From positions 1,337,001-1,401,000 of the forward strand of contig WPIO01000047.1 of NCBI GenBank assembly GCA_009760855.2: 64,000 bases of DNA, given 5' to 3'. This document shows positions 21,544-55,269 of the stretch, piece after piece. The stretch is from Cristatella mucedo (lineage: Eukaryota > Bryozoa > Phylactolaemata > Cristatellidae). The translations under genes were made by a program, and so were the position numbers. The notes beneath the pieces are model-generated. The model saw nothing but the letters and a program-made list of their open reading frames with translations, made no database searches and was not told where the DNA came from. How positions within the stretch are numbered: position 1 is the first letter of the stretch; every line of letters begins with the position of its first letter.

Positions 21544-21563
21544 GATCCGACGCTGAGTCACCA
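21544..21563 (-). other. Primer-binding site of the LTR element
   Basis: In element sense TGGTGACTCAGCGTCGGATC starts 4 nt after the 5' LTR. Its complement ends in CCA and has the layout of a tRNA 3' end (T-stem half, seven-base acceptor strand, discriminator, CCA). I cannot name the tRNA. Confidence 0.7.
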
Positions 21564-21567
21564 AAAG

Positions 21568-22022
21568 TGACAGCCCTCCGCACGACCCCGTCGTCGGGCT
21601 GGGTGGCGCGACCCAGCAACAAGCCTGCTGGCTCCGACATCAAACACTTTGCTCTCCAAACCACGCCAACCAAGCCCAGTCTACACGCTCAAGACGGCTG
21701 CCGGCGTCGAGTGATCTCGCCTCTTTCGTACTCTTTCGGCAGCCCTTATATTCCGTGCATGCATTGTTTTTGCACGGTCGAGCCGTTGTTCGTTTCGAAC
21801 CCGCCCGACAGCTGGCAACAGTTTGTGGTACGTAGATGACCCCACAGATATTTATGGTAGGTAGATGTCCCCACAGATGCCACCAGTGCATGCATTTGGG
21901 CACGACTGCCGAGTCATCATTGTCGGCCCTCCACCACTCGTGAGCCTTCGGCTGCGTAGGCAGTCTGCGCCCTCGTAGGGTCTCCGCCTAGTGCTCGCAG
22001 GCTGCAGTTACGTTCCCTCACA
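21568..22022 (-). repeat. 5' LTR of the miniature element
   Basis: Partner of 20395-20842. It carries a small internal duplication relative to it (cacagatatttatggtaggt region, near 21841-21870). Confidence 0.88.
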
Positions 22023-22027
22023 GCCTG

Positions 22028-22878
22028 TGTGATTATATTTTTGGCTATATTTTTTCATTAAATAAATCAAGATCAGTTTTGACTGCGCTAAAAAAGGAAA
22101 TACAGCCTATTACCACAGACAGCCGGCGATCGCTGCTGCTGCAAGGTTGTTAAACAAATCTGAGGAATTCAGTCACGTGTCTCATTGGCTCATGGAGTGT
22201 CGATGGCTTCAAGTCGATCGACGGATACCGTATACTCTCACCGGTAAGCCCGCCACGACGTGACTTTCTCACATCTAGCTGAATACTGACTGCGATAGTG
22301 TCAGCTTCCATGCACCCTCACGTCCTCTCAGGACAGCAAATTAGCATTCTTTCACTTGAAGGCCGTCGAAGCTTTGCCTCTGCAAGCCCTAGACCCTGCA
22401 CTCGCCTAAGAAAATCCTACCCAGCGTCTTATCTTCTTACCTGCTGCCAACTGTGGCGTGAGTCGATTCCGGCCATCCTGTTTTTCGTCGCGAAGTAGTA
22501 GCTTGCCGCTTGTTGAACGCAGGCCCTCAAGATCGAAGATACGGCCGTGCAGTTGAATAAGACCACTGGGCTCTCAGCTTCAGAAAGGCAAATGTCCAAC
22601 ACTCGGCTTCCACACGTTATTCTTGTGGCTACGACCCTCTTTCTTTTCAGATGCTTTACAATAAAGAACTCTCAGAATGACGGCATCTACTTCGTCGTAG
22701 ACGAGGCTGAGGAACTGCTTTGGGTAGCCCACCTACGGCGTCGGTTTTCAGGCTCTCCCAAAATGAGGTACACCATTTCTTCGAGGGAATTGAAGAGCGG
22801 TTCAGAAAGGCGCATTCACGACGTGCGGATTCATTGAGGTGCCACTCCGGCAAGCATCAGTTTTCTGATAGTATCCAC
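22028..22878. other. No recognisable gene
   Basis: Unassigned sequence. The open frames at 22547-22837 and 22720-23127 run into the GA microsatellite and lack domains. Confidence 0.35.
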
Positions 22879-23055
<177 letters not shown>

Positions 23056-23352
23056 GAGTTAAGCCTTTCTCTCCGGCCGCTAAACAGCAAAATACTAGCT
23101 CTTAAAACTATTACAATAACTTGGTGAGCAGGCATGGCATTGCGATGCTAATTGTACTAGTCGTTGCATGTCTTCAGAATCGTAATAGTCAGCTGCGCTT
23201 TTCCGCGTTGCTATTATCCACCAAAGTGCAGCCAGATGACTGAGATCTCTTCCATGAGTTTACACGATCTCACACAACATTGAACCATTGGTGTCTCGTT
23301 CTCGCTCTGATAAGGAATACTAAATCAAAGATCGTAATGGTCCACACGCCTT

Positions 23353-23540
23353 CGCCGTGATGGCACACTGGGTAAGGCGGTTGCTTTCACGGCCTCGGTC
23401 CCGAGGTCGTGGGTTCGATTCCTGCGGTGGGGCGATCCTTTATCGCCACTGCAAACGGTGGTGATAGCCGTAAAGGCTTTTCTGTCGCTATACAAAAGAG
23501 GCTGTTTAATCAGCTAGGATTTATTTATTTATTTTTGCAT
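23353..23540 (+). mobile_element. SINE-1 copy, close to consensus
   Basis: Full-length tRNA-derived SINE. Head cgtgatggcacactgggtaa, B box GGTTCGATTCC (canonical), body with gtggtgatagccgtaaaggc, end block tttaatcagctaggatttat and (ATTT)n tail. Confidence 0.9.
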
Positions 23541-24539
23541 GGCATTGGGTAACGTGCTTACAAAGGTCGGTTCTGCCGAATGGATCCTGCAACCCGTTTA
23601 AGCAGAGCCAAGCCTATAGGACTGATTCCACGGTCGATAGGATAGTGCATTGTTGACATTACGTCAGGCAAGTACCTGTCCTTTTGCTTATAGAAAGGTT
23701 TCGTTGGAGCCTCTCGTGTGGATTTTTTAGTAAAGAAGACACACATGTCCCGGCGCCTGTCGTTGGCATTACGTACTCGCATTGCTGCGCCCAAAGCTCT
23801 TACTGATTTTGATTTCTGTTGAGCTTTCACTCGATCTCTTTGATGATGGCTGTGACTTGGGCGATTTTCGATGTCACACGGTAATCGACAAGGTCAACAT
23901 GCTGTCGGTGGTGCTTGGCTGAAAGTCAGCCAACCACATTATATTCTGTACCAACATTCGCGTGTCGACAATACTCCTAGCTTCGATCAGTTCAAACTCA
24001 AATTATGTTAGGCCGAACAGCTTTAGAACCGCAGCTACGCTTGAATGACCAAATCTGTTACACACCTTGACTTTCTAGGTGTGACCGACGATACATAATG
24101 CACACAGGCAAATCAAGGCTTGGGGTCAAAAGCAAGATGAGCTATAATGGCTTCGGCTGGATGTGCACATCGAATTTCATGGTTCCCAAATACAGCTTTC
24201 GAATAATTTGTTTTCAAAGGCGTGTGAGTGTGCCTTTCAAAGGATAGTGAAGTAACACGTTGATGGCGGCCCATCGGCATAGCACAAGCCAGGTAGTTCA
24301 ATGAAAGCGATTGTGTTCAGTGCACGGAGACTCGTTCTACGTGGTAGAGTTTTTCTGATTTAAATACTTATGAATCAAAGTGCACTTAGCTAGAAGTCGG
24401 CATGAGGTTCAGTGAGGCAGCACTTCAACTCACTTTTCCCCCAAAGCCTCCCGTGAGTACTCTGCCAAATGAGATCAGTTTGTAACGGAATGTATCTTAG
24501 TGCGTACCTCGACAAAACCCACATAGACTAAATCGATGT
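23541..24539. other. No recognisable feature
   Basis: Unique sequence. The minus open frame at 23558-23830 shows no family motif. Confidence 0.35.
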
Positions 24540-24655
24540 TATGCTGGAGAGTTTGCTACATCGCGTTCGAACCAAGCCTTTGCAGCAAATGTAAAGTCCA
24601 TAGAAAGAGAATGAGTTCTCTGAGGGGCTATATCAAATTTACTGATAACAATAAA
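24540..24655 (+). mobile_element. LINE-B 3' tail fragment (plus)
   Basis: The terminal block gcagcaaatgtaaagtccat and agaaagagaatgagttctct in plus orientation. It abuts an oppositely oriented LINE-B tail at 24656. Confidence 0.7.
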
Positions 24656-24825
24656 AATGCATTTGATATAGCTCCATCAGAGAAATCAATCTCTTTCTAC
24701 GCACTTTAAATTTACTGCAGAGGAGGCATGATCGAATGGTTAGTGGTAGCATGCTCAATAAACGACAAGAATAGCGTGCTTAGGGGTGATATGTAATATT
24801 TCTATTATTATTATTATTATTATTA
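24656..24825 (-). mobile_element. LINE-B 3' tail fragment (minus)
   Basis: Inverted relative to the preceding fragment: gcatttgatatagctccatc and agagaaatcaatctctttct. An (ATT)n run follows at 24801-24825. Confidence 0.7.
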
Positions 24826-24827
24826 AG

Positions 24828-26000
24828 CGCCTTTCAGTGCTTCCAAAGTAGTAAACAGATTTCATCTTACATAGCAAAGGGAATGCGAGAGGCACAGCAG
24901 AGTCATGAGGCAATTTGTAGTAGTAAGTAGCATGGAAATACCACCTCAGGTTAGCTGGAATGGATGTGCTATTGTCGGCAGAGGGAGAGAAGATGTTGTT
25001 TTGCAAGAATAATTTTTGTGGTTAGCCATGGTGGCACATTAGGTAAGGCGGTTGCTTTTCACTACCTTGGTGTCGAACCCGCAATCTCGGTCCCGAGGTC
25101 GCGGGTTCGAATCCTGCGGTGGGCGATCCTTTATTGCCGCTGCAAGCAGTGGCGATAGCCGTAAAAGGCTCTTCTGTCTTCTTTCTTCCGTGATAGCCGT
25201 AAAAGGCTCTCCTATACAGAAGAGGCTAATGATACAGCTAGAAAAAATGTGAAGTGAAGCAGTTTAGGACCTGCAGAACAAAAGTTTATGTTGCCAATGA
25301 TCTTTAAGCCTACAAATTGAACAGCTAATTTATTGTCCATAGCGGACCTGAGGGTACGAGGAGGCTGTAACTAATGCAGCAGTTCAGTTAGATATGAAGG
25401 ACCTCTGCCACAATGGGCGATTTTGGTCGCCGTTAGAACTTAACAGTGCTTCCACTGATCAATCGGAAGCCATTGAAACTCCTTTAGCAACGGAGACACA
25501 TGAATGAACATATGAGGTTTGTTGACTTTAAAAACTTTGAATTATTATTCAAGAGGACACCTAGGTTTGACCACGTGGGTGGTCACGCTATAACATCACC
25601 AATTAGAAGAGCGAAGTCTCTCAGACCAGCTCGACGGTTGTCCTATAAGTAGGATTTCAGTTGTATCATCAAGATTAAGGAAATTTTCTCAATCCAGGAT
25701 TAAACGTCTGCAAGTCAAGCGTTAAGTTAATCAGTCACTTACACAATACAGCGAATTCAAAGGGTTGAAATGAAAAATACAGCTATATATCATCAGCATA
25801 AAATTGATAACTGATTCCATTGGATAGAATCACTTGTCCCAGAGGCTCAGTATTATTTGAGAACAGAAAATGACCTAAAGACTATTGTGGAACTCCACAG
25901 GTGACTCGTCTTCTGGATGACACTTGACCACCGTACGACACAGATTTAACACGATGAACTATTATTGGAACCCCAGCAGTGCCTTGTCAGCCAGTACTGT
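24828..26000 (-). mobile_element. LINE-A relic interrupted by SINE-1
   Basis: Minus-strand LINE-A from the C-terminal end (SCYFHATHY-equivalent DNA near 24920) back through the region encoding the thumb and the RT (25250-26000). Many frameshifts have accumulated. The SINE-1 at 25022-25246 lies within it, so the homology resumes at 25250. Confidence 0.7.
25022..25246 (+). mobile_element. SINE-1 copy with internal duplications
   Basis: Carries the B box GGTTCGAATCC. It has a duplicated gaacccgcaatctcggtccc-type segment in the head and a duplicated gatagccgtaaaaggctct segment in the body, making it longer than other copies. It is inserted in LINE-A. Confidence 0.85.
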
Positions 26001-26629
26001 ACTCCTCTCCCACAATTCGTGCAGCACCCCGTGTCTACATTCTAGGAGGCCAAGAATGATCTCATCCTGAAGTTCATCTCCGAGACAAAGAACTACTAGC
26101 CCTTCAGACCCTATTCGAACTGTCCTATTTCTTTGAGACGTTAACCTACTACTGCCATGCATAGCTAACATAATAAGTATGTTCTTAGCCTCAGGTAGTA
26201 GGCTGTGTTGGCTGAATCAGCTTTACAGCTATTGTGCAGGACGATTTAACCTTGACTTGCAGTGGCTCACTGACTGACTCAGGACACCGGCCATTTTCGG
26301 AGCTGCAGACCATAGCTGACTGGCCGCACCTAGGCCAATAGACTGCTGCCAAGGCCACACCAGCTTCGGCTGATCAGAGCTTGATCAAGAAGAGAAGCCA
26401 GTAGACTTAAGAAGAGTATACATGATGGCTTGCTCAGCCAATAGTAATTATTAAGGACTACTATATTTTGGACCCATTGGTTGCTTGTTCTTTGTCCGTA
26501 TTTGGATACGGTCCACGTTCTGCTCGTCGTCTGCGTTATTAAAATAACGTAATTTTCTCGACGGTTGACTGGTGAATGGCTTCACGGCAGCACTGCGTCT
26601 CACAGGCTATAGCTAGGCCACTAATTATG
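26001..26629. other. Probably further LINE relic, otherwise unassigned
   Basis: No clear reading frame or family block beyond weak LINE-like segments. Confidence 0.25.
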
Positions 26630-27330
26630 AAGCGTCGCTGGACCAAGAAAACCTGAGCAGCTTCCGCCCAGTCTCTCTTCTACCGATCCTATTGACAAAC
26701 TAAGTTGTAGCAAACCAACTAAGTTCTTATATTAAAACTTCAAGCTGGTTTTAGAAGTTATCACTTAACAACAGAATCAGCATTGCTTCTGGGACGCATA
26801 ACGACCTTCTAAGGAATAAAGACTTGGGTAAAGTCGCTAGGCTTGTTTTGCTTGATTATTCGGCAGCGTTTGATTTTAAACACGAAGCAATTCTTGAGCG
26901 ACTCTCATCTCGCCTGGACATCAGTGGCACTAAACTGCAATGGTTTAGGTCCTATCTCAGTAGGAGACTCCCGAATACTGATGTGAACAGACAAAGATCA
27001 TCCGAGCAGCCACACAAGCATAGGTATATTAGGGCTTTGAGCTTGGTCCACTTTTTTTCGCCGTTTATACAAGTACTCCTCCTCTTGCCGATATGATCGC
27101 TAAGTAAATCTAGGCTTTCACTTCTATGCTGATGACACTCGGTTCTACAATAACTTAAATCACTCCCAGCCTTCCAGAACGTGAATTCTCTCTAATCTCT
27201 TGCTGCATGTATTGCTGATGTCCGCACATGGATGGTACTTACTTTCTCAATAAAATGATGACTAAACCGACTTCCTATGTATGGGTAATCCAGGTGTGAC
27301 GTGGAATATGGAAAACGTAACGCTTAAAAT
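26630..27330 (+). mobile_element. LINE reverse-transcriptase fragment
   Basis: The plus frame 26824-27096 reads LGKVARLVLLDYSAAFDFKH (normally AAFDTIDH), then LERLSSRLDISGTKLQWFRS and YLSRRL. The preceding frame reads SSFRPVSLLPIL. Later there are degenerate F-Y-A-D-D-T and CIADVRTWM blocks. There are multiple stops, and the 3' end is cut before a SINE-1. Confidence 0.75.
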
Positions 27331-27343
27331 CTCTGGGTACGGT

Positions 27344-28275
27344 ATGCTGTGATGGCTCACTAGGTAAGACAGTTGCTCACAAACTCAGTCCCGATGTCGT
27401 GGGTTCAAATCCTGCTGTGGGCGATCATTTATCGCCACTGCAAGCGGTGGTAATAGCCGTAAAGGCTGTTCTGTCGCCATACATTCAGAAGACTGCTTCT
27501 AAAGCTAGCCATCACGTCCGATCCCAATCCAAGATTAGGAGCTATCTTCCCAAGTGGCTTGCAAAAAAATTAACTAGCTCCTTGGTTCTGTCTCGGCTTG
27601 ATTATAGTAATTTCTTTTTGGCTGGGGTGCCAAAGAAAGCTATTAGGCAACTGCAGCTGACTATGAATATGACGGCGAGGTTAGTTTTCAAGTCCCAGAC
27701 ATTTGACAACGTGTCTCCTTTGCTAAAAGAGCTGGGATGGATGCAGGTTGATCAATGCATACACAGCAAAGTTCTTACTCAGACCCATAGGGCTTTCCAC
27801 GGCTTGGCTTCTCCATACCTTGCTGAACTGCTGCATCAGTTTCAGCCTCCTCGTGCCCTCAGGTTCTGTATGGACAATTAGCTGTTCTATTCCTCAGCTT
27901 GAAGACCGTTGGCGAAAGAAGCTTTAGCTCTGCAGGTCCCAGACTGTGGAACTCGCTTCCACAATTCTTACGCAACGACAACTACTCTCCTGCTGGCGAC
28001 TATGGCTCGTCCTTTTCAGCGGTCCTGAGCTGCTACTTCCATGCTACTCACTACCTCAACTGCTCTCTTGATTCTGCAATGCTTCTCACTTCCACTTTGT
28101 TGCGTGAAACGAAGTCTGTTGGCTACCAAATGCGTACCGAAAGCCGCTTAGGCTGTAAGTGCGCAATAGAAAACTCTCCTGCATAACACCCACATAGTCT
28201 TTATGGCTTTGTGGAGTTACAGACGGAGATACATTACATACAAAAGAGACTTTTAAATCAGCTAGTATTTTTAGT
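27344..28275 (+). mobile_element. SINE-1 split by a LINE-A insertion
   Basis: The 5' part at 27344-27484 (head, B box GGTTCAAATCC, body to gtcgccataca) and the 3' part at 28237-28275 (catacaaaagagacttttaa, tcagctagt) are separated by a LINE-A copy. The hexamer cataca is repeated on both sides. Confidence 0.85.
27485..28236 (+). mobile_element. LINE-A 3' fragment inserted in SINE-1
   Basis: Frames 27485-27881 and 27899-28186 carry ASHHVRSQSKIRSYLPKWL, SSLVLSRLDYSNFFLAGVPK, VSPLLKELGWMQVDQ and then SFSSAGPRLWNSLPQFLRND and ADYG/GDYGSSFSAVLSCYFHATHY. A single small deletion near 27881 breaks the frame. The tail is gagatacattacata. It is 5'-truncated and flanked by a cataca target duplication. 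Confidence 0.88.
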
Positions 28276-28284
28276 ATCTCTCGT

Positions 28285-29118
28285 GTTGCACCTGCAAAAA
28301 TCTAGGCATCCTGTTCCAAAGTGACCTCTCGTTAGACAACCACATCAGATCCAAGATCAGGTCTGCCCACTACATACCGTTGCTTAAAAATTCGGGCTTG
28401 TTTAGACAGGGACACTACATCTAAGTTGGTCCATGCATTTGTCTTGACTTCAGTTACTCAATGCTTGCGGGTCTACTGGCCTATGCAATCAGGCGCTTAC
28501 AACTGGTGCACAACTGCAGCTAGGTTTATCTGTCGTGAGCGTCGCAGTTGCAACATCACACTACTTCTCGCCGACGTGCACTGGCTCCCAGTCAAGCAAG
28601 GGATCGACTTCAAGGTTTTGTCGCTCACTTGTAGGTCCCTTTATTCTTCGGCTTCAGCCTACCTACCAGATCTACTGCTCCACCAGGCTAAGCATCGTAC
28701 CACCCACTTTTCTGAATCTAACTGTTTACCTATACCTCTTACAAACCTCAAATCCTTTGGAGACCGTGCATTTAGTTCATATGCTCCCAAAGCCTGCAAC
28801 TCACTCCCGACTTGGATCACGATATCCCCTGACTTGACCATACTTACAGAGATTAAAAATGCACCTATTTAGCACAGCATTTAGCGGTTTCCTGTGAGTC
28901 AACTTTGATGTGCTTAGGCATGCCGACAATGTGCATGCTGCCACTAACCACACTTATATGTTGACCCTGTGCACCATGTTATTCTTGTTGCTTATTGAGC
29001 ATGCTACCACTAACCATTTGATCGTGTTTCCTTTGCAGCCAAGGTAAAGCGCCTAGAAAGAGATTGAGTTCTCTGAGGGCGCTTTATCAAGTGTGTTACT
29101 ATTATTACTATAAGGCGA
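28285..29118 (+). mobile_element. LINE-B 3' portion
   Basis: Plus strand: a diverged SARNLG.F-type segment at 28300, FICRERRSCNITLLLADVHW and LPVKQGIDFKVLSLTCRSLY near 28520-28640, HQAKHRTTHFSESNCLPIPL, then APKACNSLPTW. The 3' UTR ends in gcctagaaagagattgagtt and gagggcgctttatcaagtgt. Several frameshifts. Confidence 0.85.
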
Positions 29119-29633
29119 GAAGAGCGGCATCACATTACCACCAGACGACCCATCCGAATTCGGCTAGCAGCATAAGTAACCCACGGTGATCACCTGCGAT
29201 GCTGTTACTGAACTTCAGCCCAAACTGTAGCAGGGAATCGATCGCTACCAAGCAGGTCCTTGTTAGCTGCTACTTCAGTCACTTAAAGGTAATCTGGTTA
29301 ATAAACGAGGCTAATAATTATCGCCACCCAAGTCTGGCTTGACATGTATAATCCTTTTGATTCCATGCAGAAGAATCGCGCTGATGCAAATTGCAAACTG
29401 ATGCGATTCTCTCTCACAATAATCTACTGGCAAGGCATGCAGTTATGCAGCTGCAGCAAGTGCCCCACCTAGTAATACTCTCTCTCTCTCCCTCACTATT
29501 GAATGACGAGGTCACGCATATCGGAGCCATTCTGGATGAGCAGCGCACCTTGTTCAAAAGATGCCATCCAAACATGATCGGGCAGAAAAAGTATTCATAT
29601 GAGCCGGGTACCCGACCGTGCGTTTTGCCATGT
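29119..29633. other. No recognisable feature
   Basis: Unique sequence beyond the 3' end of GPI. The overlapping open frames at 29391-29650 are not supported. Confidence 0.35.
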
Positions 29634-29811
29634 GAGCCGTGATGGCACACTAGGTAAGGCGGTTGCTTTCACGACCTCGGTCCCGAGGTCGTGGGTTCGA
29701 TTCCTGCGGTGGGCGATTCTTTATCGCCACTGCAAGCGGTGGTGATAGCCGTAAAGGCTCTTCTGTCGCTATACAAAAAGAGGCTGTTTAATCAGCTAGG
29801 ATTTTTTTTTA
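29634..29811 (+). mobile_element. SINE-1 copy, best consensus
   Basis: Head gccgtgatggcacactaggt, B box GGTTCGATTCC, body gtggtgatagccgtaaaggc, tcttctgtcgctatacaaaa, then aatcagctaggatttttttt. No indel is evident. It lies just 3' of GPI in antisense orientation. Confidence 0.92.
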
Positions 29812-29825
29812 CCTAGTAATGATAT

Positions 29826-29831
29826 TTTATT
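29826..29831 (-). terminator. Candidate GPI polyadenylation signal
   Basis: Minus-strand AATAAA, about 450 nt 3' of the GPI stop. It is the first canonical hexamer I find downstream. An ATTAAA inside the adjacent SINE (29787-29792) is an alternative. Confidence 0.3.
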
Positions 29832-30281
29832 TTCAGGTAGACAAAACTCTTTACTATCTGCTATTGTCTTGCAGGCCGTATACGATGTTGCATGGCCGAC
29901 GGGATATGGCACGGTCACTAGATTGACAGATGCTCGCTATCATCCCACAGCATGTGACATCGAATGCTCATTAGTATTATTGTAGAGATGCATGACGCTT
30001 CATGGCAGTACAGCAGAAAAACAGCAAACCCAAAAATATGGAGCACCCATGTAAGCAACATCAACACTAGAGTTTCCACTTGACCTACAACTATTTCCAC
30101 GTGCTTCACTGCAATGCGCTGTGAAGCACTTATGTGAGGCACTGCCGTGACTGACAGCACCCCCGCACAATGGATACACACGGCAAATAGTCTCTCTCAA
30201 CATTTTTGCTATGCACAATAATTTTTTGGAAGGCAGTTTAAAGCACAGCTGTAGCAAAGGACGTGTTACAGCAGCCACGAT

Positions 30282-53317
<23,036 letters not shown>

Positions 53318-53814
53318 ATCTCTAGCAAAGTACTGCTGACAGAACCGGCAAGGTAGCTCAAGGTTACCAAGGTCGTAGATTCCGATCTACCCACAGGCGC
53401 CCCACCTTGGGGGAGGGGCGTATCCCATCGTCCGCTAGGTCCCGGAAAGCGGCTGACTAATTGTGCACGGCAACTGGTTTTCAGCCGAATCAGCGATTTT
53501 TCCAGACTTCCAGGTTATCGATGCTTCTTTCTTCGACGCTTGACTTTGTTGCTGCTGAAGCTCACTGTAGCCAGCGGATGGAGCGTTTCGGGGCGCTGAC
53601 GTTGAGAACTGGATAACCTTGCTCCGGACTACTTCGGTCTCAGCTCGCGTTTTGACGGTTGCCAAAATGGTTTTGATATTTAGCGTGTCCGTAACTGCCA
53701 GCAGGTTTTTAGTTGACCTATATACATCACCGCTCTCAGGTACTCTCAATGTCTCAATGCCTAAGTAATTGTTTCCGTGGGAGACCTCAAGCACGACTAC
53801 GTTCAAGAGACTTA
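53318..53814 (-). promoter_or_regulatory. GPI 5' flank, with an unidentified open frame
   Basis: About 500 bp between the GPI start codon and a LINE-B tail; promoter and 5' UTR must lie here or beyond. It holds a minus-strand open frame (53806-53435, 123 codons, Gln/Lys-rich, beginning MNVVVLEVSHGNNYLGIETL) of unknown meaning. No TATA box or initiator is convincing. Confidence 0.3.
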
Positions 53815-53905
53815 ATAATATAATAATAATGATAATAATGCATTTGATATAGCACTCTTAGAGAACTCAATATCTTTCTAGGCACTTTGAATTTGCCGCA
53901 AAGGA
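53815..53905 (-). mobile_element. LINE-B tail fragment
   Basis: (TAA)n, gcatttgatatagcactctt and agagaactcaatatctttct. Confidence 0.7.
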
Positions 53906-53954
53906 CTTGTGCAAATGGCTTCTCAGATATTGAGCGATTAAAAATCGGACCACA

Positions 53955-55260
53955 CCTTAATAGTAATAATAATAATAATTCACTTGATAAAACCCCCTCT
54001 GAGAACTCAATCTCTTTCTAGACGCTTTACATTTACTGCAAAGAGAAGCGCGATTGAATCGTGAGTAATATCATGATTGATAAACAACAAGAACAAAGTG
54101 GTTAGGGGTGACATGCACAGGGTCAGCATGCAAATGTGGTTAGTGGCAGCATGCACAGTGTCAGCACGAATAGGCACTTGAAGGACGAATCACATGGACC
54201 CACTAAACGCTGTCCTAAATAGGTTTTTTCAAGCTCTTTTTAGATGTGGTCAATTCAGGGGATGTTCTGCCGCAAGTTGGGATTGAGTTCCAGGCTTTGG
54301 GAGCTTACGGACTAAATGCACGGTCTCCAAAGGATTTGAGGTTTGTACGTGGTAGTGGTAAACTGTTGGATTCCAAAAAGCGGGTGGTACGATGCTTGGC
54401 CAGGTGGGGGAGTAGATCTGAGAAATAGGCTTGAGCCAAAGAATAAAGTGATCTAAAAGTGAGCGACAAAACCTTGAAGTCGATCCATTGCTTGACTGGT
54501 AGCCAGTGCAGGTCGGCTAGAAGTGGTGTGATGTAGCAACTTCGACGCTCACGACAGACAAGCATAGCTGCCGAGTTTTGAACCCGCTGCAATCGCTTGA
54601 TTGCACGTGCTGGTAGGCCAGTAAGCAGTGAGCTGCAGAAGTCGAGACGGGATGTCACGAATGCATGGACAAACGTAGACGTGGTATCCTTATCTAAACA
54701 AGCCCAAATTTTAGCAACGTTATGAAGCTGAAAATAGGCAGATTTGACTGTGGAGCTGATGTGGTCGTCTAACGAGAGGTCACTTTGGAACATGACACCT
54801 AAATTTCGAGCTGATTCAACTGGAGATATCCTGGCAGAGCCAATTTTGAGCATCAGCTTTTCCAATTTCTGAATCACACTGGCTTTGCCCATAACTAGTA
54901 AGTTAGTTTTATCATCGCTTAGTTTTTAGAAAATTTTCTGCCATCCATATGCGGATGTCATCAATACATACAGCAAGTGAGTTGAGAGACTGCTTCGAGG
55001 GTACTGCAAATGGCTTGAAGTTGAATTTCAAGCGCACGATAACGGCAACCCCACCTCTAATTTTGATTGATCTATGGGTGTGAAAGAATGAGAAACCAGC
55101 TGGGGTAGCGTCTTTAATTGTCGGGAAGTTTATCGATTTTAGCCAAGTTTTAGTTAGGGCGAGGCTTAGGCTTACAACTACGGCTATTTTATTGCACACC
55201 CTTGCTATCACGAATTTATGCTTTACTCAACAAATGATTGCAGCTATAATTTATCTGGAA
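53955..55260 (-). mobile_element. LINE-B, long copy with open C-terminal frame
   Basis: The minus frame 54892-54305 is open for 195 codons: SARNLGVMFQSDLSLDDHIS, KSAYFQLHNVAKIWACLDKD, HAFVTSRLDFCSSLL, LPARAIKRLQRVQNS, DLHWLPVKQWIDFKVLSLTF and LPLPRTNLKSFGDRAFSP. Upstream (to 55211) are degraded RT parts including CIDDIRIWMAENFL. It provides the best reference for this family in the window. Confidence 0.88.
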
Positions 55261-55269
55261 GAGAAGCAT

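Larger units (their letters stand above)
20395..22022 (-). mobile_element. Miniature LTR retrotransposon (TRIM/LARD-like)
   Basis: Two direct repeats of 448 and 455 bp bracket a 725-bp interior. The element is flanked by a perfect 5-bp target duplication GCCTG (20390-20394 and 22023-22027). In minus orientation the LTRs begin TGTGAGGG/TGAGAGGG and end in CA. A primer-binding site follows the 5' LTR and a purine tract precedes the 3' LTR. No protease, RT or integrase fits in the interior; only a degenerate charged, proline-rich gag-like frame is present. It must have been mobilised in trans. The LTRs have diverged noticeably, with indels, so the insertion is not recent. Confidence 0.88.

Noticed and set aside
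20395-22022. Simple segmental duplication instead of an LTR element
   Set aside because: The 5-bp target duplication, TG...CA termini, primer-binding site and polypurine tract in the right places favour an LTR retrotransposon.
23353-23430. tRNA gene (good B box GGTTCGATTCC)
   Set aside because: The same head recurs at about ten loci, fused to one SINE body and a T/ATTT tail. No convincing cloverleaf, so it is a SINE head.
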